A DNA stretch of 64,000 nt from Adineta ricciae (GCA_905250025.1 CAJNOJ010000159.1:182826-246825), one strand, 5' to 3'; numbered from the stretch's first letter, positions 48,646-60,080 are shown. Numbers and translations are program-made. Notes: generated by a model not told the origin, from the letters alone.

Positions 48646-49368
48646 TTAGTAGAACATTTCGGAATATTTTCGGAACGTGGTGGGTTTTATCGAAGAATTT
48701 GATTTGGGATGATCATTTGAATGTTTGGCGAATGATTGAAGAAAACGAGTGAAGGACGAAAATTTCAAACGTCGATACGGTGAGATTTTCTTTGATGATT
48801 TTTGCTGTTGCTGTTGCTCATTAATTACTGGAACTGATGTCGATCGGTTAATCGAAGAAACTTCAATTGGATGACGAACCTTTTTCGGCCGATGGAAATT
48901 CAAAAATTTCTTTTTAGGTTCATGACAGTCGATGATATTCGTTGATGAATTCGATTTGATCAAACAATCGAAAGGAATCTCTGACCGGAATGGATATGGT
49001 TCAATGTTGGTATTATTTTCCTTCGTCACGTATTTGTTTGGAACCACGAGAATCAGATCCTCATTGGTTTCAGGTTCTTTTGTTGGAATGTCCATTTCAT
49101 CGAAGACTAATGCAAATGTAACTGATTTATTCGAAATTGATCTCGAGAGTGCAGATGGCGGATGAAGAAATATTTGTTGCTTTGTTGATTGTGCATTTGT
49201 ATTGAGTTTAGTGGAAGAATCGGCTTGTTGAGAACGAGAGATTAAGTTTAATATCGACGTATTCAATCGTTTGAGTTTCCCCTGTTGATTTGTTTGATTC
49301 AATTGATTGCTAACTGAAGAACATCGAAATGATTTCGGTGAAGTTGTTAACATGTCACTAAAGGTCAT
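48646..49368 (-). CDS. Uncharacterised basic, serine/asparagine-rich protein
   Basis: A single open frame of 240 residues from an ATG close to the MED4 5' end. Composition is biased to S, N, K and Q, with a polyglutamine run of five near residue 190 and basic clusters (PYRRLKFSSFTRF). No signal peptide or membrane segment is visible, and it is probably largely disordered. I recognise no domain. Its length and isolation from other coding signal on the opposite strand favour a real gene. Confidence 0.6.
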   Translation of the reverse strand: MTFSDMLTTSPKSFRCSSVSNQLNQTNQQGKLKRLNTSILNLISRSQQADSSTKLNTNAQSTKQQIFLHPPSALSRSISNKSVTFALVFDEMDIPTKEPETNEDLILVVPNKYVTKENNTNIEPYPFRSEIPFDCLIKSNSSTNIIDCHEPKKKFLNFHRPKKVRHPIEVSSINRSTSVPVINEQQQQQKSSKKISPYRRLKFSSFTRFLQSFAKHSNDHPKSNSSIKPTTFRKYSEMFY

Positions 49369-49869
49369 TGCTTGTTACTTGTTTGACGTAAGCGAACTTG
49401 AAACATTGGATTGACATATCTATAGATGTGTATATATAAGAGATATGCACTAATCTCTAACCTTTGCTAATCTTAATTTTCTGATCAATTAATATTCATA
49501 AGAAGAGAGGTAGTTTGTTTAGGGCGTGAGTTCGATAAGTGCGTTTCCGAAGAAGTACGAAGCAAATTAGACGGTGAACGTGTTTAGTTTGAAATAGTCG
49601 TACGAGAACTGACGAATTGAGATTAATATCTTTCGTTCTTTGCTTATTATTTATCTAGCGATTAAACACAGTAACAACAGACACGTTTGCGATCGAGCCG
49701 TACACCAAGAGAAAATGTACCCGAGGTTCGTACTGTAATCTCAATTACAGGACTTAACGTTGTTGTCACAGTATTGATGATCTAATCGTAGAATTTGTTA
49801 TTCCGTATGAGTTTTTTTCCTGACCTTTCGACATTTTTCTTTTTTGTAGATATTGAATCAAATTTCATT
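49369..49869. other. Divergent intergenic region
   Basis: About 500 bp between two divergent small genes. No coding signal beyond possible 5' untranslated exons. Confidence 0.5.
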
Positions 49870-50426
49870 ATGTGTCGAGAACGAAAAGTACGTTCTCTAT
49901 GGAGAAAAAGATTCTCTCTCAAGTAAAAACACCTTTTTCATGTTTAGACTGATAATAAACAAGTTGATAATACAGCCAATGAACAATACAATCAATTACT
50001 TGCTCAACTTCGTAAGTTGATTTTAGTATTCTATCGAATCTCATGCTCTTCTTCTGCTCGTTAGACGACGAACTCAACGAATTATTGTTGACCACTGCAC
50101 ATCTCCAAGCTGAGAGTGCTCGATTGGAGGATGAAGCTCGAAAATTAATCAACGAAAACATTCAGATTCAGCTCGAAGCTCGTTTATTGAAAGATAAATC
50201 TCATTTTCGCAAGCGATATTCTGTATTAATACGAAAGAATCGATTCAATTTTCGACAATTAAAACAACAAATAAAATTACAACGGAAAAATTTTTTCAAA
50301 TTCGAACGACGTTTACGTGCTAAATATGAACAACCATTACATCGCATTGTCTCAACTCCACCTCGGATGAGAAACCAACGAACCTATCGACGTATACGAT
50401 CAATGCCGTCTGAATCGAATGACTAA
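49870..50426 (+). CDS. Small basic coiled-coil protein, uncharacterised
   Basis: Three exons (49870-49887, 49948-50011, 50065-50426) join in phase to 147 residues. The first encodes only MCRERK. Residues about 15-60 form an acidic-hydrophobic heptad pattern (LLLTTAHLQAESARLEDEA) typical of a coiled coil. The second half is strongly basic (RKRYSVLIRKNRFNFRQLKQ). It could bind nucleic acid or a filament, but I recognise no family. Consistent phase at both joints supports the model. Confidence 0.6.
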
Positions 50427-50888
50427 CTAATATGTGTAAATATTGTGTATGAAAGCATTTAGTAAATGTTGTATTTAGTTTATGAAAGAAATGAGAAGAT
50501 AAAATATCTCATGAGAATGTATTGGCAAATAAAGAAAACAGGAACAGATATGGACATGACTTGACCATCTTGAGAGTGTGGGTGGAATTCACCCAGATAT
50601 CTTTTCATCAATCAGTATATACAAAATTTCTGCAAGATACTTCCATCTGAAATTCGGAGTGGGAATAGGAAAGGATCCTGGAAAAGTCTACCGGTATATT
50701 AGGAAAATATATTTATGATTTTTCGTGAAAAATTATTTTAGTTTAATTAATTTGTCTTACTTTTTCTACACAAGAACACTTCACATATTGATATTCGTTT
50801 TTTGTTTATTGAACTTCATAGTATTGATTTCTTATGATTTGAATTTAAAATTTGACAAGACAAAACCAACGAGAGAATTTGAAAAAAT
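50427..50888. other. Convergent 3' intergenic region
   Basis: Holds the 3' ends of the coiled-coil gene (plus) and the LRR gene (minus). No gene is seen. Confidence 0.55.
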
Positions 50889-52742
50889 TTATTTCTTAGA
50901 TAATACGTTCACAATTCCCCCTTTCATTTCAACATTTCCTTTTGAATCGTTATTTCGTCGTCTTTTTACAAGAAAAACTACAATTAAAAATAAAAGAATA
51001 AGAATAATTGATAGAGGAATCGTAATTGCTACGATTATTTTCCAATTTTCATTATCATCTTTTCGTTTTACTGTTGTTGTCATTATGTTTGTTGTTGTTG
51101 ATAGAGATGAACAATATGAATCAATATTCGCACATTCTCGTGATAAATCATCAATAATCGATTGATTTGATAAACAAATTGGATAATTTTGTGTAGAAAT
51201 TCTATTTCTCAAGAGAAATAAAAAGCAATTGCACGAATGATTTGGATCAAGAAATAAAATTGTATTATTAAACATTTGAAAGATTAATTTCGATAAACAA
51301 TAATCTTTATTCGTAAATTGAATATTATTCAAAAGAATTTTGAAAGGATATTCACGATTCCAATGGAAAGACGAATTATCATTTGAGTCGAATAACCACA
51401 TCTTATCTGTTTTATTTAGACCTGAAAGATCTAATTTTCTTAATTGATCAAACTTAGTAAAAACAAACCAGTTAATTTCAAATAAATTTCGAGAATCCTT
51501 TAATAATAATGTCTCAAGTGTTGATGAAAGACTGGAAAGAAATGAATTTGTTTGTAATGAAGGTAGTAAATTTGACGATAAATCTAATTCTCTAATGCTT
51601 GTATGATCGAAAACTGATGAATGAATTGATTGAATTTGATTGTAACTTAAATCAAGATATTGAAGATGATGTAAATTTCTAAATGAACTTTCATTTAATT
51701 CTTTGATTTCATTTCCATATAATTCTAAGACTTCTAAATGAGAAAGATTTGCTATTTGATTCATATCATGAAGAAAATTATGTGCTAAATCCAAAGCACG
51801 TAATTTTCCATTTAATGGGAATAAAAATGATTGATTTTCACTTCCTAATGTTCTTAATTGATTATTATTTAAATTTAAAACGGATAAAAAATCTAGTTGA
51901 ATAAATGCATTCGGATCAATTCGTTTTATTGCATTAGATGATAAATCAATTGAAGAAACTAAATTATTATTTGAAAAGAGATTTGAATGAATTTCATGAA
52001 TTAAATTATCATGAAGATCAATTATCATTAATTTTGACAAGTTAACAAAAGAAGGAAAATGAACTATACTACTTGAAGAGAAATCTAATTTGACCAAATA
52101 ATCAGATGATAAACTTTCGATAAGAGGATTAAGATTGATTATTGAACCGTTATTTATTGAAATTTCGTCCCAATTTAGTATTAATGGTTTACTTGAAAGG
52201 AACTGAACTTGTTCAGTATTAAGAACACTTAATTTAAATACAGTTGTATTATGAAATGCATTTAAATTGAATTCATATGGAGAATTTTGAATATTATCGA
52301 TGGTTATTTCGAAATATTTCATTGGAGTAAATGAATTATCGGCAAGCTGAAAACTTCTCGGCGAATTGAATCGAACATTAATTTGTGGATTGGAAGTATA
52401 ATCTAATAGTCCGAAGATATTTTCTCGAATTTCATCAATTCCATTCAGAAAATTCAATTCAATGATGTTAAGATGGGGAAATTTCGATGAAAAATTTGTA
52501 AATGTTGAAGATGTTAAACGTGTAAAGTTTATAAAATTAAAGCTATAATGATCTCGTAATTCAAATGTAAATGTTGACCAATCAATGAACATGTCATCTG
52601 TTGGATGACTTTCGATGCAGTTTATTAAAAAATTTTCATTTGGACAATAACAAGTCACTGTTAAAGTAACAAGACATTTTGTTTGACATTGAGTTAGATT
52701 TAAAATTGAAATTATTTGAATAAGAATCAAAAAGAATTTCAT
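50889..52742 (-). CDS. Leucine-rich repeat type I membrane protein
   Basis: A single exon of 617 residues. It has a signal peptide (MKFFLILIQIISILNLTQCQ), a cysteine-containing N-cap (CLVTLTVTCYCP), about eight to nine leucine-rich repeats between residues 215 and 450 (for example LQYLDLSYNQIQSIHSSVF), a cysteine-rich C-cap (CNCFLFLLRNR and two later cysteines), a threonine-rich stalk, a transmembrane helix (IIVAITIPLSIILILLFLIV) and a short cytosolic tail of about 30 residues. The layout fits adhesion or ligand-binding LRR receptors; no TIR or kinase domain is present. The gene is AT-rich. The stop codon overlaps an AATAAA hexamer. Confidence 0.85.
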   Translation of the reverse strand: MKFFLILIQIISILNLTQCQTKCLVTLTVTCYCPNENFLINCIESHPTDDMFIDWSTFTFELRDHYSFNFINFTRLTSSTFTNFSSKFPHLNIIELNFLNGIDEIRENIFGLLDYTSNPQINVRFNSPRSFQLADNSFTPMKYFEITIDNIQNSPYEFNLNAFHNTTVFKLSVLNTEQVQFLSSKPLILNWDEISINNGSIINLNPLIESLSSDYLVKLDFSSSSIVHFPSFVNLSKLMIIDLHDNLIHEIHSNLFSNNNLVSSIDLSSNAIKRIDPNAFIQLDFLSVLNLNNNQLRTLGSENQSFLFPLNGKLRALDLAHNFLHDMNQIANLSHLEVLELYGNEIKELNESSFRNLHHLQYLDLSYNQIQSIHSSVFDHTSIRELDLSSNLLPSLQTNSFLSSLSSTLETLLLKDSRNLFEINWFVFTKFDQLRKLDLSGLNKTDKMWLFDSNDNSSFHWNREYPFKILLNNIQFTNKDYCLSKLIFQMFNNTILFLDPNHSCNCFLFLLRNRISTQNYPICLSNQSIIDDLSRECANIDSYCSSLSTTTNIMTTTVKRKDDNENWKIIVAITIPLSIILILLFLIVVFLVKRRRNNDSKGNVEMKGGIVNVLSKK

Positions 52743-52940
52743 CTTAACTATTAAATAAATTCAGAAAACTAAAAAGCTTTTATATCAGAATCTTCTCCTT
52801 CTTGTTATCTATTCACGACGCTTCTTATTTTTCTTATCAAAAACATAAATTTGTCTGCTCACCATGACATGTATTTTAAGTACTATGACGAATATTTGGT
52901 AGAGATTCTTGAAAATAAAGTCATTTTTTATTCTGTTTTC

Positions 52941-54905
52941 CCCTTTTCTGAAAGAAAGGGTTATAGCGTTCTAAAATCGGTGGCTCAAAACCTAAAAGAT
53001 TGTGAGTTTGTCCAATCCAATCAGGTTGCAACTTTTTATAAACCAATGAAACCATAGAGATAACCATACGGAAATGATCCACCTGAGGTAATCAAGGTCG
53101 AGGATCACGAATCCGATATTAGTTTTTCCGTAAAAACTAGCTGTCCTGTTTTTTGCGACAACGGTTCACTTTTTTGCAAAAAGATATTTTTTTATAGTGG
53201 TTGACCGGAGGGTTTCGAGGTCGAGGATCACGAATCCGAGGTTAGTGTTGCTTAATTAATTATTAATTTTTCATTAACTAGCCACGACTTATTAACACCC
53301 ATTTTCGGAGTAGACCGAAGGATTTCTGACGTCGGGATATTCGAATTTGAGGGTAAATTTCGTCTTATTCAATGAGCCTGGGCTTGTTCCTGCCTCTTTA
53401 CAAAAGAGATATTTTTTCTTTATCTGTTCTGAAATCTTTTGTAGAAGCTGGGTGAGCTGAACGCTATTCACGGACGTCATGCGTACAAAGATAGTAGCTC
53501 AAGAACTTACACGAAAAGATCTAATGCATTGTATATAATGATGTTTCTAATTGAAGAAATCCAAGAAAGGGATATGAGCTTAGTATCATCTTTGCTTTGT
53601 AGGCTACTTACATCATGTCCTTTCATGGGAATTTAGTAGAAGTAGTTCGCAAAGTCATATATCCGTCGGCGGAATTCCATCTTAGTAACTACAGACGGGT
53701 GGACTGTAGAAACAGTATATTCTGAACTCATGCAGCACTATGAAAGATGTTCCTTTCGAAGCAAGTCATATAATAAGACTTTCTTATCTAGCTTCTTTTG
53801 GTAGTCGAATGAATAGAAGATCATGACTGTCGAAGCGACAATAAAAGAAAACCCAATCGTTCAGTTTGGAAGTTGATCAAAGGCGAAAGGAATAACAGAG
53901 ACAGCATGGTAACGGCTAGCCGTGAGTGACCGACCGGAGAGAGGTCGACGAACGACTAGGCGTTTAAATGCTAAATTAAACCTAAAGTGTACGTTTAGAA
54001 TAATCCTGCCAGGCTTCAGATAATTTTGAAAGGGATTTGACGAATGGATATTCCTCAATGAAAATATTCGACAAAGTATCATTTTGTTGACAGGAGAGAA
54101 AAGAATCGGTTTATCGCTGGAAGACACAAGCGAATGTTCAAAATTTTCAAGTAGTCTACCCAGGTCTAACAATCCCATACTCGGATCCCACCGGATCCCA
54201 TCGGATCCGATACTGAATTTTATCGAATCCTACAGGAATTCGACGGATCCGATGAAATCCTGGTGACGGAATCGCATTGGATTCCGACGGTCTCGGATCC
54301 GATCGGAACCCACGTCGGATCTCGTCGGATTCGAAACATGGATTTCCTGGATTTTCTAAGGGTCATCATAGAAAATAGCTAGAAAGATCGCTCATAAAAT
54401 TTGCAACAACCGACGGGATTTTTCTAGTCGGATTCCAATGCAATTCCGTTTCCAGGAATCCGATCGGATTTTGTCGGATGGTCGGATTCGGTAAGATCCG
54501 ATCGGATCCAGCATCGGATTTGTTGACCTGGGTACTGTGTATCGTCCGTCTATGAGTGACTTAGTAAAGCATTTATGAAAATTTCCATGCGCGTGATATG
54601 AAAATAGAAAAACAGACGACAAAGGTCAATGGTTGGCCGTCTGACTAGTCGTTGAGCGATGAATTTTCCAGTCAACATAGTTAGTGCTGGAGAATTATTC
54701 ACTAACAAATGGCTAATCGATCTGATTCCTAAAAAGACTTTTGCATCCTATTCATTCTAGTGTGTGACATAGTGCGATGATTCAGTTGAGCACTAGAAGC
54801 AATGGCAGTGCGTTTTTTCTCTTTCAAAGTCTCTGAATGTGTTCAGCATTCGGAAAAGTCTTTCAGGAAAAGGTCAACGAATCCAGCGGATGAGCGTTAC
54901 TTGTA
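52941..54905. repeat. 1.6 kb dispersed repeat, left copy (split by an insertion)
   Basis: Aligns almost base for base with 61336-62925 in direct orientation; outside these limits the two loci share nothing. Both copies begin with the hairpin-like cccttttctgaaagaaaggg and end with gagcgttacttgta. This copy is longer because a 374 bp element sits inside it. It holds three diverged modules around gaccggagg/gaccgaagg plus tcgaatccgagg that recur at 63473-63765. No transposase or reverse transcriptase frame is visible, so it is probably a non-autonomous element. The sharp shared ends favour a transposable element over a segmental duplication. Confidence 0.85.
54159..54532. mobile_element. 374 bp TA-flanked inverted-repeat element (MITE)
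   Basis: Bounded by cccaggtctaacaatcc and its near reverse complement ending gttgacctggg. It is flanked by TA at 54157-54158 and 54533-54534. The second copy of the host repeat has a single TA at 62552-62553 at the same place, so the empty site is known and the insertion limits are exact. The interior consists of degenerate GGATCCGATCGGAATCC-like words in both orientations and codes for nothing. TA duplication and terminal inverted repeats fit the Tc1/mariner or related DD34 group of non-autonomous elements. Confidence 0.85.
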
Positions 54906-56448
54906 GATTTTGTAAAAGAATAAAATCACGTACTCAAAAGAGTATTAAAATCAAAGAAAAGGATAACAAAGGGAAGAAGAAAAAGAGGAGAGAACTAGTG
55001 GAGAAGAAGCGAGAAGGAAAAAAATACTACAAAATACTCACACACAAGAGATATTGCTTAGATTGCTTATCAGGATCAGCCACTCGTCCTTTCGAAGCGC
55101 AAAAAATAAATACAAGTATCATGGAGTGGCGTATGTATTTCATAGTCTACAGCCTCGGCTGCACATGGAAGTCATGTTGGGCGATCTTTGGCAGTAATCA
55201 AAATTGCAATGTACAGATTGAGAACCACCAAGCTGAAGTGATGGCAATGCTAAGAAGCAAAATAAGTTTAATCTGAACAACTGATCAAACGTAGCAAAAT
55301 TAGTTATCATTGGGATCCTTAGCATCTTTATGATCATAGGCTGCTACTACATCCGCATACAGCTCTGGAAAACTTAAAAAAATACGCATACACAGAAGCA
55401 GTTGAAAAAAGGGCAGAACGAAACAAAAGACCAACCATTTATCATATACACGAGAGATAGAAATAACCAGCTAGTTAAGGAGGAACTACAAGAAGTATAG
55501 ACTCTTTAAGCCCTTTCCCCTTCTTTCTTTATCTGATAGCATAATGGAATGGAGACAGCTTAACTTTGCATGCAAAAACTAAATTACGTAACTACATGTT
55601 CTGTTTTCTCTCATCAGTTTTATATGCATAACTCTCTCTCAAGCAAAGCATTTTCTATGTGCATTCCCTTTCTCGCCTTTTATCTACTTTCTATTTTAAA
55701 TTTTAACTTTCTTCTCTCTTTTGTTCCCTTTGTCTCTTCTAAACAAGTCCATCGCTATAACGTATAGAATTGTCTTACTCTCGCTCAATGTTTGTTTTTT
55801 ATGCCAAGTAACTATGCTTGATTTTTTGTACGCGTTCATCTCAATATTACAAAAAGTCGTGAGCGCTTCCGAGCGAAACGACGTAAGGAAATAAATCTGA
55901 GCATAAACTAAAAAAAAGTAACCTTGACAATGATATTGGGTCGCAGCGTGTGATGCTAGATTCTTTGATTTATCGAGGTACAGATCTCGGTCAAACCAAG
56001 ATGAACAACTCAATTCGCATACTAGACGTTCAATTGAAATCAACTATTCATGAGCTCCAATATCCAATGCAGTTAGCAGGGGCATCTATCGAAACTCATT
56101 TCTCTGCACCGCACATACAAACCAAACCAAACGAAATACATAGATAAACCATGGACTGAAATCATTTGAAGTATTCTGGTAAGATTCAATCAGTCTTATA
56201 GCATATCTCTTGTAGACATATGTAATGGCGTTTCGCCTCAGACAGAATATCAAACTGTTCCATATCTAAAATCGATCTAAATAGAGGTGTATTACTTAAC
56301 AATCAATTCGAACAAAGAAGAAAAGCTGTTTCAATTCATGCTCTCCGTTCACTGATGAACATTCAAATTCTCTTCTTCTTCTTTAACAGCAATTCAGCAC
56401 AAATCATTTTCTGATTCTCACTTTTCTAGATTGAATTCAGCTTGTACG
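54906..56448. other. Intergenic, no gene recognised
   Basis: Between the left repeat and the PPR gene. Some short frames occur but no linked exons. It must contain the PPR promoter near its right end. Confidence 0.5.
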
Positions 56449-59400
56449 ATGTTTTGTGGTAAATGCTCACTGACAATTCGGTGTCCCTTTCTACCGTTAA
56501 ATGAAATCTCATCCTTCGTCACTACTCGTCATTTCTCAACTACGTTAAATGTACAAATGAAGAAACTCATTGATTCCAAACGATATCGACATGCTCTCGA
56601 CATTTTTGATAAGCAATCACACGCTGCTGATGATTTCGCTCTGAACATGGCACTCAAAGCGTGCAGTAATTTGCCAGACTATCGACGTGGACTTGAAATC
56701 GTTCGACAACTCTCACCCAAATCTCTCAACAATCCTTTCATTCAAACATCACTTGTTCATTTCTACAGTGAGTGAAAACAAACGACAGGATGTGAAGGAG
56801 AGACGTGCTGACTCGTGGCAAAGATCAGAATGAAACAGTTTTCTCATCTCTTGTGACTGTTTCATGATCCATTTCCCATACTTTTCGAAGAGAACATTCT
56901 AAAATATTAGCGTTTGTGTGACACTCTCATATGACCGCAAGACAATGAAAATAAGAAGTTGTTTCTATTTGAAGTGAAATCCGGTGACTTGAAGTGTGCA
57001 ATCGGCTTGTTTAACTCAATTCCGGTGAAGACGAATCCACTTTATAAAACTTTGTTCGGAGGTAGATTTTTATTTAACTGCTTGAAAAATAAATATGTTC
57101 TGATGTTTAGGGCTGATATCGATGAAAAAGTCGAAAGAAGTGTTGAATTTGTATGAACAGAACAAAATGAAGTTAGACGAAGGTGTTTTTGTGATGGTAT
57201 CAAAGGCATGTTCTGAAATATGTGATGATCGAGCGAAGAGGATAGGAAAATTATTAATTGACGATTTACCTGAAGATTTGAAAGGTTCTGAAAAAGTGAT
57301 GAACTCGACGATCTTTATGCTGATGAAATTTGGAAACGTCGATGAGGCTGAGAAACTGTTTCACCAAATGAAACACAAATCAATTTACACTTATGGTGCT
57401 ATGATGAAAGGTGAGTAAAACTTTTCGATTGATAAACAACACCGATTCGATTCAACTTTATCAAATTTGTTAAGGTTATAACGATAATAAACTGTTAGAG
57501 AAAACATTGGATCTGTTTGAGACATTACCATTCGTTGCAGACGAAGCGATCTACGCGATGGTTTTAAGCTCTTGCTCGCAGGTTAGAGATGGTCGTGCGA
57601 GAAGAATTGGAAAACGGTTAATCGATAATTTACCTGAAGATTTGAAAGATTCTGAAAACGTGATGAATTCGACGATCTTTATGCTGATGAATTTTGGAAA
57701 CGTCGATGAGGCTGAGAAGCTCTTTCGCCAGATGAAACACAAGTCAATTTACACTTATGGTGCTATGATGAAAGGTGAGTAAAAGTTTTGGATTGATGAA
57801 AAACGCCCAATCGTTTCAACTTTATCAAATTTGTTAAGGTTATAACGATAATAAAAAGTTCGAGAAAACATTGGATCTATTTGAGACATTACCATTCGTT
57901 GCGAACCAAGCGATCTACGCGATGGTTTTAAGCTCTTGCTCTCAGCTTACGAATGATCGTGCGAGAAGAATTGGAAAGCAGTTAATCGACAATTTACCTG
58001 AAGATTTGAAAGGTTCTGAAAAAGTGATGAACTCGACGATCTTTATGCTGATGAAATTTGGAAACGTCGATGAGGCTGAGAAACTGTTTCACCAAATGAA
58101 ATACAAATCAATTTACACTTATGGTGCTATGATGAAAGGTGAGTAAAACTTTTCGATTGATAAACAACACCGATTCGATTCAACTTTATCAAATTTGTTA
58201 AGGTTATCACGATAATGAAATGTTTGAAAAAGTGTTGGATTTGCATGTTAATATGCCCAGGGCTGTGGATGAAGTTATGCATACAATTCTGTTCAGCACA
58301 TGCACACGTCTATCCAATGATCGAGCATTACAAACAGGAAAAGAACTTCTGCGCAAGATGAACAAGTCCTATTATAACAATAATATCGTCATCACATCAG
58401 CCATTCACATGTTGATGAAATTCGATCTGGTCAATGATGCTGAACGTTTGTTTCGTCAAGTCAAAACAAAAAGTGCTCTCACTTATCATGCAATGATCAA
58501 TGGATACAGTCAATTGGACGAGTTGGACAAGTGTTTTCAGCTGTTTGATCAAATGAAAAGTGATCAAATTGTTCCAAATGAAGTTGTATTTCTTTCAATG
58601 ATCGGTGTTTGTGCAAAAATTGCCATACGCTCGGTATCTCAGTCGGTTGCTAATCAGTTACCTAGTCATATGAAAAGTAGTCGAAATATTCAAACTGCAC
58701 TGATTTCGATGTGGGTAAGTGTTGTTGATCCAGTAGAAAACATCGTTCTAGTGACAACTGATGAAAGTATGTTTGTTTTGATTTTGTTCAGGGCAAAAGT
58801 AGTTCAATAGAAAAAAGTAGGGAAGTATTTGAATCACTGGATGATCCAGATATGGTGACATATAGTTCAATGAGTATGTTTAGCTGAACATATATGTTTC
58901 ATGAACGAATAATTGTATATTTGATCTTTTTAGTAAATGCCTATGGATTGAACGGGATGGGTGTTGAGGCTGTCGAACTGTATAGAAGAATTCCTTCTGA
59001 TTTGTGTAACGAAGTAGTAAACGTGTGTGCGTTGAATGCGTGTTCTCATGCCGGTTTGTTAAATGAATGTCGTCACATATTCGATCAGATACCTCACAAA
59101 ACAACAAAGATTGTCACCACAATGGTTTGTTTCTTTGTTTGACCTCATCTCAATGAGACCATATATGTTGATGTGTTAGGTTGATTGTTTGAGTCGTTTG
59201 GCAATGTTTGATGAAGCAGAATCAATCATCGAAGACTATGAAAAGACAAATCCACCTTCGTCCGCTATGTACAGTGAGCATTACGAATATAGAGAAAACT
59301 CTTGATCAATCTCTTCATTCACATTTCATTTTAGCGGCATTATTATCTGGAGCACGGAATGTTCGTGACTCGAATCTGTCTAATCGAATCTACAAGAAAA

Positions 59401-60080
59401 TGCAACAACTGTTTCCTGATGAGAAAAACACACTCATAGCTGGTTCCGTTCTCTTGTCAAACATTTATTCGTCGATTGGTGATCATCATCGTGCAGAAGA
59501 TATCCGAACCAATAGAATCAAACAGTTTGGATACAATGTGAAAGTTGGCTTATCTTGGACTTCGGTGAACAACCAATTGGTGGTAGGATTTGTTTGAAAA
59601 CGTTACGGAGCTGAGAGGTGAAGTTGATTTTCGTTGCGCTATTCTTCTTTTTAGCGATTCAAAGCTCATGATCATTCTCATCCTCAATCAAAAGAGATCT
59701 ATGAAGAACTGCAACGTTTATCGTGTGAGCTCCGTGAACATGGTCACATATTCGACAGCAGTTGGATCACTCGTCCAGTGAAAGAGGATGAAACAGTGGA
59801 AAGTGTGTTGTGTGGTCATAGTGAAAAGTTGGCGATTGCATTCAACTTCATTCAACAACCACCTCCTTCCATCATACAAATCAGTAAAAATCTTCGTGTT
59901 TGTGGTGATTGTCGTAAGTGAACAAAATATTGGCACTGAAATTCAGTCATAGTTGTGTTTTTCTTAGATGCGGCTACGAAACTCATAACGAAAATGCGTC
60001 GGTGTGAAATCATCATTCGGGACGCAAATCGAATTCATCATTTTTCCAATGGAGAGTGTTCATGTCAAGATCATTTCTGA
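56449..60080 (+). CDS. PLS-class pentatricopeptide repeat protein with C-terminal DYW cytidine deaminase domain
   Basis: Twelve exons (56449-56767, 56975-57061, 57111-57410, 57475-57774, 57839-58138, 58203-58714, 58792-58873, 58934-59124, 59180-59273, 59335-59582, 59655-59913, 59968-60080) join in phase to 934 residues without a stop. The N-terminus is basic and hydroxylated with RHFSTT, like a mitochondrial presequence. A PPR array in P-L-S order follows (motifs such as GNVDEAEKLFRQMKHKSIYT), then an E-type region (LLSNIYSSIGDHHRAEDIR, GLSWTSVNNQLV) and a DYW domain. The domain has SHPQSKEIYEEL, the deaminase core GHSEKLAIAFNFI (HxE), KNLRVCGDCHAATKLITKM (CxxC) and RDANRIHHFSNGECSCQDHF at the end. 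In plants such proteins bind organelle RNA and deaminate C to U. They are not typical animal proteins but have been reported from rotifers. The terminal triplet is DHF instead of DYW. It is flanked by direct repeats. Confidence 0.93.
57111..58202 (+). repeat. Three tandem 364-bp exon-intron units inside the PPR gene
   Basis: Exons start at 57111, 57475 and 57839, exactly 364 bp apart, and each is 300 nt (100 codons, phase 1 at both ends) plus a 64-nt intron. A fourth, diverged exon starts at 58203, again 364 bp on. Each unit encodes about one P-L-S triplet. Units one and three are nearly identical, including the whole 64-nt intron, while the middle unit differs in exon and intron. Because phases are symmetric, units can be gained or lost without breaking the frame. 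Confidence 0.92.

Noticed and set aside
53292-53480. A 62-codon minus-strand frame that is identical in both 1.6 kb repeats (also at 61687-61875)
   Set aside because: The whole repeat is nearly identical between copies, so conservation says nothing about coding. No domain, no splice link and no start context.
54839-55276. A 145-codon plus-strand frame at the right edge of the left repeat
   Set aside because: It straddles the repeat boundary, is lysine-rich from purine-rich DNA and has no recognisable domain.
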